Part shown: positions 57,415-64,000 of the stretch, piece by piece
Position numbering within the stretch: the first letter of the stretch is position 1
Layout: each line of letters starts with the position of its first letter
Assembly: GCA_026214975.1 (NCBI GenBank)
Contig: CM047814.1
Span: 18,623,541 to 18,687,540, forward strand
DNA from: Gentiana macrophylla
Lineage: Eukaryota; Streptophyta; Magnoliopsida; Gentianales; Gentianaceae
Direction: 5' to 3'
Length of the DNA stretch: 64,000 nt
The notes under the pieces: model-generated
Told to the model about the DNA's origin: nothing
Database searches by the model: none
The model's input: the letters and a program-made list of their open reading frames with translations, nothing else
Translations under genes and position numbers: made by a program

Positions 57415-58216
57415 TAGCTTCCTACACACTTTCATTACGGGATTTTCACTATACACATGTACTTAATAGTGAAACATACATACCAGAGCTATTGAAGTCT
57501 GCAACACAAAAATCCTGCAATGGACTCGAATCAGAAGCAAATGCAAGATTGTAGAAAGCCAAGGAAACAAAACACAGTCCAAGAAAATATTTGGCCATTG
57601 GAGTGGAGAAATTAAAGATGATGAAAAGCTTTCGATCACCAATGGAAATCTTAAGGATTAAAGAGAAGAGAAGATTTGGGTGGTGAATTATGGTTCACTC
57701 GATCAACCAAGTACATTTATAGGTACATTTCTTAATTTGGCGTATTTGGACTGCAATAAAACATAGTTTTCACCTGAAAAAGAAAATAGTATATAATGCC
57801 ATTATTAATTTATGAGTTCTTTAATAACAGGACTTAGTCTTCGAGAGGGGAGATCGATCGAAACCGGCTTCTTGTTCCATAGTAATTAATTAAATATGAA
57901 GAATTTGTTAAATTTATTCGGTATAATCTCCATATATATATGGTTCATAAGTTTAATCGCCCCTCATGCATGGAAACTTCCTTTAACCAAATCATTATCT
58001 CATAGGTAAATACGTTTGGAATTAATAGGGTAAACGGCATTATTGAAGAAGACATCCAAATTTGTATATTCCATAATGTTTGAACTCTATGACATCTATC
58101 TTTTACAATAACCATATCAAACATAAATCCAAACCATAACAAAACTTGGAATATATATAGAGTTACCACAATTTTGATGCACCGAAAGCCTAATGCCTTA
58201 GGACGCATGGAAGCTT
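57415..58216 (-). pseudogene. GLP1 5' fragment B (part of intron, exon 1, promoter)
   Basis: Nearly identical to 8215-9016 at constant offset 49200, including the GLP1 splice donor, the whole of exon 1 (ATG at 57598) and the TATA box. The break at 57415 lies in the intron, so exon 2 is missing. If transcribed it would run into Copia-F. Confidence 0.92.
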
Positions 58217-58226
58217 ACGTTGTGTT

Positions 58227-58252
58227 TTTTTTTTTTTTTTTTTTTTTTTTTT
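58227..58252. repeat. Poly(T) tract
   Basis: A run of about 26 T, also present in the left copy (9166-9193). It precedes GACAACAAAAC in both and could be the complement of an old poly(A) tail. Confidence 0.6.
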
Positions 58253-58479
58253 GACAACAAAACCATATAAACGACATGATCCTACTACGTACAACGAGCT
58301 TTGTAGCAGGATAAGGATGGAAACAAGAGTGATAAGGAGATTATATATAGCATTCTTTAAATGATTAAAATCAAACGATCAAGTTCAACTTCATACAAGT
58401 CATGGGATTTTTGCTTAGTTTTAGGGGTTAATTTGTGTTTATCTTCTTTCTAGATATTGTGGTACGTAGCCTTCCAAGA

Positions 58480-59190
58480 GGAGGGTCAATAAGATCTTAG
58501 GCCTAGTAATAATAGGTCTTGATTCGGCTTATGCAGTATGGGAAGCATTGAATAACGCATTTGCTCACAATTCCCAACAAAGGGAATTCAATTTAAGGCG
58601 ACAAAATACTTGATTACATTCAAAATGATGGAAATCAAAGTGTTGGTAAACATATCAAGAAATTCAAAGAGTTGCGCGCGCGATAGCTTGGCAGCCATAA
58701 GGAAGCCTCTTCCAGATGCAGATCGAGATGGTGTTGAATCTCAATTTAAAGAAATAAGAACTTCAATTGAATAAGAAAAGGAGCAACAATCAAGACTCCA
58801 TTGATGAATATCAAGCTTTCAAGTTTGAATATAGAAAAGGCGGGAAACAGTTGGAGTTGAGGAAGTTTGCATTTTATTCACAGAAAATAAAAGCTGAACT
58901 AAAAAACTTAACCACATTAGATCCTAATGATCATATTTATACAGCACAGAAGTCCAGTCTGCATCCAATCTGTTGTAACTGCTCTAACTACTTTGTAACC
59001 GCTTTTCTTCTAGAGTGTTCGACGAAATGCTTTAACCAAAAACAGCCACTTGCTTCTGTGTTGTTCAACAGATGGTTTACTGCCTAGGACCACAATATGA
59101 GAATTTTACTACTACTATGTTAATTAAAGCCACCACGTCCCACCTATATTGAACTTGTTTCGCAACTTAAAAGCCTAGATCAATGGTTCG
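58480..59190 (+). pseudogene. Copia gag relic upstream of GLP4, split by a solo LTR
   Basis: GLDSAYAVWEALNNAFAHNS and QQREFNLRRQ, then the LAAIRKPLPDADRDG region up to 58731, and after the solo LTR GPQYENFTTTMLIKATTS. It corresponds to 9295-9545 but retains the 5' portion lost from the left copy. Confidence 0.75.
58732..59070. mobile_element. Solo LTR, 339 bp
   Basis: TGTTGAATCTC...TTGTTCAACA with a 5-bp target duplication GATGG (58727-58731 and 59071-59075). It is absent from the left duplicate, where GATGG occurs once, so it inserted after the duplication. Ends are typical of Copia LTRs; the full-length family is not in the window. Confidence 0.9.
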
Positions 59191-59424
59191 ATAATTATTT
59201 GGAGCATTTACAGTTGTACATGACTCTGACTTATTCTTCTTAGCAAATAAATAAATAAACAAATAAATAAAAATTTAAAAGAAGAAGCCGTGGCCGCGAT
59301 AAACTGTCAAAGAGACTAGGTCCTGCCATTTAATTAGTTGAAAGCCTGCACGCTTTTGCTAATCTATGATGATGCCACGGCAATTTATGCTTAATTTTAC
59401 AGTAACCTCTAATTAGTCAGCGAC

Positions 59425-59432
59425 TATAAATA
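59425..59432 (+). promoter_or_regulatory. Probable TATA box of GLP4
   Basis: TATAAATA 118 bases before the ATG, in a promoter nearly identical to that of GLP2 apart from small indels. Confidence 0.65.
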
Positions 59433-59542
59433 TAAGTCTTCCTCTTCTTTAATTTGTATACTCAAGCAGCGCTTAAATTTAGCTTACCCTTTTCTCTTAG
59501 ATATTTATCTTCTCTTCCGTCCTTCATTCTTGAATTGATTAG

Positions 59543-60196
59543 ATGGCTAAATATGTTCTTCTCTTGAGCTTGATTGCTTCCATTTTGTGCAGTATTTCCT
59601 TCGCATCTGACCCCAGTCCTTTGCAGGATTTTTGTGTTGCCGATACTTCTAGCTCAGTAAAAGTGAATGGTCTGATATGCAAGGAGCCCAATGTTGTTCA
59701 AGCCGATGACTTCTTCTTCACCGGTCTAAACATAGCCGGTAACACTTCGAACCCTTTCGGGTCAAAGGTCACCCCGGTGTTTGTAAATCAGCTTCCTGGT
59801 TTAAACACTCTTGGCATCTCAATGGCACGTCTTGACTTTGCACCTTGGGGTATCAACCCGCCTCACACTCACCCTAGAGCTACCGAAATCCTGACAGTTC
59901 TTGAGGGTTCTCTCCTCGTAGGCTTTGTCACTTCAAATCCTGAGAATCGCCTTATCACCAAGTTACTGCAAAAGGGTGATGTGTTTGTCTTTCCAATTGG
60001 ACTCGTTCACTTTCAGAAAAACATGGGCTATGGAAACGCTGTTGCCATTGCTGCTCTTAGTAGTCAGAATCCAGGGGTCATCACTATTGCTAATGCTGTT
60101 TTTAACTCGAGTCCACCGATAGACAGTGATGTTCTCGCAAAGGCATTCCAAACTGATAGAAACACTGTGGATCAAATTAAGACAAATCTCAAGTAA
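59543..60196 (+). CDS. Germin-like protein GLP4 (intronless)
   Basis: A 217-residue secreted germin-like cupin, the duplicate partner of GLP2. It differs at a few N-terminal sites ([21 protein letters not shown]) and is otherwise identical, with all metal ligands (His108, His110, Glu115, His156), both cysteines and the NTS glycosylation site intact. No intron at codon 39. Changes concentrate in the first 55 residues while the cupin barrel is unchanged, which fits purifying selection or gene conversion. The 3' sequence also matches GLP2. Confidence 0.95.
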   Translation: MAKYVLLLSLIASILCSISFASDPSPLQDFCVADTSSSVKVNGLICKEPNVVQADDFFFTGLNIAGNTSNPFGSKVTPVFVNQLPGLNTLGISMARLDFAPWGINPPHTHPRATEILTVLEGSLLVGFVTSNPENRLITKLLQKGDVFVFPIGLVHFQKNMGYGNAVAIAALSSQNPGVITIANAVFNSSPPIDSDVLAKAFQTDRNTVDQIKTNLK

Positions 60197-60479
60197 TTAA
60201 AGAGGAATAAGCACGCTACTGTTTGTCTGTTTACATGCATTTTATCAATTCTTTTGTAATATTGTCACAATTCTTGTTGTATCAACCGGCTAACTTGGAG
60301 TAGCCTAGTATCTTTTTTTTTTTTTTTTACCGTTGTTGTACTAGTTCAGACACATTTGTGTTTCCTGTAATTCCGTTCCAAATTTGTGTTTGATTGAATT
60401 GTTCCTTGAGTTTTGTTATTTTGACAAGATATATTAACTATATGAATCTAAAGCTTTCCTTACCTTGATTATCGATCAA

Positions 60480-60698
60480 AACTCATCACCTAACTATATG
60501 AATCTTCTGTATACACCTCAGCCGATTATAGTACTTCATTAGGGGAGCCACCCGATCATCTTCTCCGCATACAAAAAGGAAACACATGTTCAATAAAATG
60601 TACATCTCGTGACACGAATATCCCATGAGTGTCTGTGTCAAGATCAAATAATGTCCAACCCTTTTCCGCAAACGGATACCCAAGAAAAACACATTTTC
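60480..60698 (-). mobile_element. Copia-B fragment, duplicate
   Basis: Corresponds to 10880-11097 with a few indels (KCVFLGYPFAEKGW and FVSRDVHFIEHVFPF). It ends in TTTTC next to the Copia-A LTR, showing that Copia-A was already inserted when this block was duplicated. Confidence 0.85.
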
Positions 60699-63600
60699 TA
60701 TTAGCTGTATATACGTATCTCTTCGTATTTGTGTATTTATGCCATTTGTTTATATTTAGCACAATTAGTGGAGTAATGTATGTAGCTGTAATTATGGTCA
60801 TATTCTTTGTAATTCAGTATATATACTCTGTAACACTCAGCAAGTGTGAATTTAGAAAAATCATAATTTCTAAAATACTATGTTATGGTATCAGAGCTCT
60901 TTTGATCTAAAACCTAAAATGAAAAAAAAAAATAAAATAAAATTCTTCCAGCCGGCCCTTCCCCTTCTTCTCCAACTCGGCACCTTTCCGGAATCAATGG
61001 CCACCGCTACCACTCCCGTTACTTTTAACACAGCAGCTCAGGCAACCATTAAACTTGATGCCACAAATTACTATGTGTGGCATATGCAACTCGAATCGCT
61101 TCTAATTGGTAATGATCTCTACGGCTACGTCGATGGCACCACACTCCTCCACCGCAATCGTCACCACCGCCGGTCGACATCCCCAAATCTCGCATTTGTC
61201 CTCCGGACGCGCCAGATCATCTAATTCGCAATCGATTATTGCTTGCTTGCCGGAGGTCGTGACTCCTCTCTACGGCAAAAAGACGGGCGCTCAAGCATGG
61301 AAGGCCTTGGTTGATGTTTATGCCACGCCTTCTCGGGCTCGAATCAAGGCTATCAAGGATTCTATGCGTGCTTTTCATCGTGGCACTCAACCTGTTCATC
61401 AGTATCTGTACACTCTCAAGCACAAGCGGGATGAACTCGCTCTTCTCGGCTCACCCATGGAGCATGAGGATTTTTTGGATATAATTCTTGACAATATTGG
61501 CCCGGAATTTGCAGATATTGCTCGTGCTATTCAGGTCCTTGACACGGCAATTTCTTTTGAGGAGCTTCATGAAAAACTCCTCCATTTTCAGCCTCAGATT
61601 ACACCGGTCAGCCCCTCCTTTGGCGGGCCACACCCATGCCTTTGCATACCGTCCCCAACATCCTCGCTCGCGGAATAATTCCCGGCCGCCGCCATCCCAT
61701 CCCAGCCGCCCAAAGAAGAATCGAATCGGCGTCAATCCACCTCAAAGCGCCGCAACATCAAGCAGAGATAATAATCGGGGCGGCAGGTTCAAGATCAACG
61801 GTCCAACTCGACTCGTCGTCCTTTTTGGGTAAGTGCCAAGCGTGTTATGAACAAGGTCACGTTGCACAATATTGTCCCCGCTGCCAGTCCAAATGAGCGA
61901 TTTTTGGCTCCTCCAATCAACGCTCACCTAGGCCCCAAGCCAATGTTGCGCCCAAACACCGACTCGGCTCATTTCGATTCGTCACCCAAATTGGCTCTTG
62001 ACAATGGGGCCTCTCATCATGTGACATCGGATTTACTGTAATTTGTCCCTATATGCCCCATACACCGGTGCATCGATGATCTTACGGTTGGTGATGGTAA
62101 GGGACTTTCGATTACTCATACCGCACCACTTCAATTCCCATTACCCTATTCGCCTATTTCTTTACGCAATGTCCTCTGTGTTCCTAGTATGTCTCGTAAT
62201 TTAATTTCTATCTCTCAGCTTTGTCAATCCCAAAATCTATCTATTGAGTTCTTACCTTCTGAATTTGTTGTGAAGGACATTCGGACGAGTCAGCCTATCC
62301 TTCGTGGTCCAGTTAAGAATGGTCTGTACGAGTGGCCAAATCCTCCTATCATTGCTTTTGCCTCTAATAAAGCCTCTTCTCAAGACTCGCATCATCGGTT
62401 GGGTCATCCGGCTCATCCTATTTTATCTAGTATTTTAAAAACTTATGAGTTACAATCTGTTAATTCTACTGTTACGCATTGTTCTGCGTGTTTAGAAAAT
62501 AAAAGCCACAAACTACCGTTTGGCGATTCTACTTTACATTCCACCCGTCCCCTTGAGATTATTTTTAGTGATGTATGGACATCTCCTATTGTTTCTGTTG
62601 ATGGCTTCAAATATTTTGTTATTTTTGTTGACCACTTTACACGCTATATTTGGTTTTACCCCCTTGCGCGCAAATCTGATGTCCATCCCACGTTTATTCG
62701 CTTTCATGCCATTGTCGAGAAATATTTTGAACAACAAATTAAGGTTTTATATTCCGACAATGGTGGTGAATTTATATCCTTACGTGACTATTTTTCTATC
62801 AATGGCATCTATTTCTTTACCACTCCCCCCTATACTCCCGAGCACAACGGTATTTCTGAACGCCGCAACATGCATATTGTTGGCTGGTCTAGCTCTTCTT
62901 GCTCATGCTTCCGCACTTTACCACCTATTGGTCCTTTGCCTTTTCCACCATGGTCTATCTCATCAATCGAATGCCCACTCCTACCTCCACATGCGCCTCC
63001 TTATGAATCTATCTTTCACACCCCCAACTATAATAAACTCCGGGTTTTTGGTCGCCTCAACTACCCCTTGGTTGCGTCCCTACACCACTCATAAACTTCA
63101 ACCCCGTTCCAAACCATGTGTATTTCTCGGTTATGCTCTTAATCAACATGCGTACTCTTGTTATGACCTTGTGGATTCTCGTATGTATATCTCCTATCAT
63201 GTCAAATTGTCAGTCAGGTCTTTCCTTCCGCTCACCTCAACACTCGGGTTCCCCCACCTACCCCACCTCTGGCCTCTATTTCTGGCTGGTTACCCCTACC
63301 CCGCCCACGCTCCCATCCCTCCTCCCCTACTTCCCTTGACTTCCCCCATCTTCACCTCCCACCCCTCCTCCACCTCCCCCACCTCCTACTCCTCCATCTC
63401 CACCTCCTCCTCCTCCTTCCCCCCACCACCACCTCCACCTCCTCCTCCCTCCTCTCTCCACTCATCCTATGCAAACTCAGGCTCGCAATCAGATTCACAA
63501 GCCTATTCAAAAGCTCAATCTTCTTACTCACCTCCCCACCACCCTTGACACTGAACCCTCCAACATTACCCAGGCCCTCAAAATCCCAATTGGAGAGCTG

Positions 63601-63739
63601 TCATGCAGGAGGAGTATGATGCTCTCCTGCGTAACGACACCTGGTCCCTTGTTCCTTCTCGTCCCAATCAGCATGTCATCAGTTCTAAGTGGATCTTTCG
63701 TCTGAAACGTCATCCCGATGGTTCCGTTGATCGTCACAA
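60699..63739 (+). mobile_element. Copia-A duplicate, 5' part only
   Basis: 5' LTR 60699-60885 (five differences from the left copy's LTR), primer site, gag (ATG 60997; INT-proximal zinc knuckle CQACYEQGHVAQYC near 61838), protease (DNGASHHVTSDLL), integrase (62189-63094) and the first part of RT (MQEEYDALLRNDTWSL), ending at 63739. It lacks the TAG present at 11938 of the left copy and has the shorter C run at the site equivalent to 13440, but carries many other one- or two-base indels, especially at 61140-62160. Confidence 0.88.
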
Positions 63740-64000
63740 TGCTTACAATCTTGCGAAATCATGGACCCGTATGAACTGTAAGTACCTCATTACTACATAT
63801 ATACAATGCTTAACAGTTTTTTCTGAACAAATATACATTAACTGACAAAATGATTCATTCTTAGATTGTTCGAGCAATTTATTCGTGTTCAATGACCTCA
63901 ATTGACCTCGATGGATATTTGGAATAAACATGAAAATGAATTTACGAATGGTTTGTACAACAAGCATCATTGTTGAATGATGATTTGCTAAAAGCTTTGG
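63740..64000. other. Unique sequence after the duplication break
   Basis: Begins abruptly in Copia-A RT. It contains TGTAAGTACC, a possible splice donor, after a short open segment (AYNLAKSWTRMN), then AT-rich DNA. I cannot assign it; it may be the start of another element or gene continuing beyond the window. Confidence 0.3.

Larger units (their letters stand above)
57415..63739 (+). repeat. Segmental duplication, right copy
   Basis: Counterpart of 8215-14162. It keeps the divergent arrangement of the GLP1 5' fragment and an intact GLP, then the Copia-B piece and 5' Copia-A. It holds an extra 339-bp solo LTR and more of the gag relic than the left copy. Confidence 0.9.

Noticed and set aside
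58767..59087. 106-codon plus-strand frame
   Set aside because: It lies almost wholly in the 339-bp solo LTR and has no protein similarity.

Overview
This window is plant nuclear DNA, most likely from a eudicot. The evidence is AT-rich intergenic sequence, spliced germin-like genes, a plant-type ATP23 relic, a plant PH1-type fragment, and dense nested LTR retrotransposons with Met-tRNA-type primer sites. No prokaryotic gene organisation, tRNA, rRNA or CRISPR array was seen. The species cannot be named from the sequence.

Host genes are few. Germin-like proteins (GLPs) dominate. GLP1 (7612-8398, minus) has one intron and sits head-to-head with intronless GLP2 (9948-10601, plus). Intronless GLP3 (37088-37744) and GLP4 (59543-60196) encode almost the same protein as GLP2. 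Two further pieces (54774-55599 and 57415-58216) carry only the GLP1 promoter and first exon. A degraded ATP23 mitochondrial metalloprotease gene spans 3000-6841. A PH1-type fragment lies near 27.1-27.3 kb, a possible MADS-box fragment near 29.1-29.4 kb, and an unidentified split gene around 46.6-54.5 kb is interrupted by a retrotransposon.

Layout. 1-7.5 kb: ATP23 relic, two long-inverted-repeat MITEs with 10-bp target duplications, simple repeats. 7.6-10.6 kb: divergent GLP pair. 10.9-27.4 kb: a three-level nest, with Copia-B (minus) split by Copia-A (plus, 11098-25689), itself split by a 10-kb Gypsy element (15404-25384). That Gypsy element carries a spliced antisense gene. 27.4-29 kb: 5'-truncated LINE. 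30.1-36.4 kb: Copia-D (minus) containing a block of another Copia family. 37 kb: GLP3. 39.6-46.2 kb: Copia-C split by a 1.76-kb solo LTR. 47.8-54.1 kb: Copia-E in an exon-like block. 54.8-58.2 kb: two GLP1 fragments flanking a Copia-F remnant. 57.4-63.7 kb: a second copy of the 8.2-14.2 kb block (divergent GLP pair + Copia-B piece + 5' Copia-A), modified by a solo LTR.

History inferred: GLP2-4 look like products of intron loss followed by duplication. The divergent GLP unit was copied after Copia-A had entered Copia-B, and later insertions and deletions pruned the copies. Most transposon genes carry stops explained by C-to-T or G-to-A change. The downstream copies (55.6-57.4 and 61.1-63.1 kb) show a peculiar loss of CTG/CAG, which may be a sequencing artefact at methylated CHG sites.
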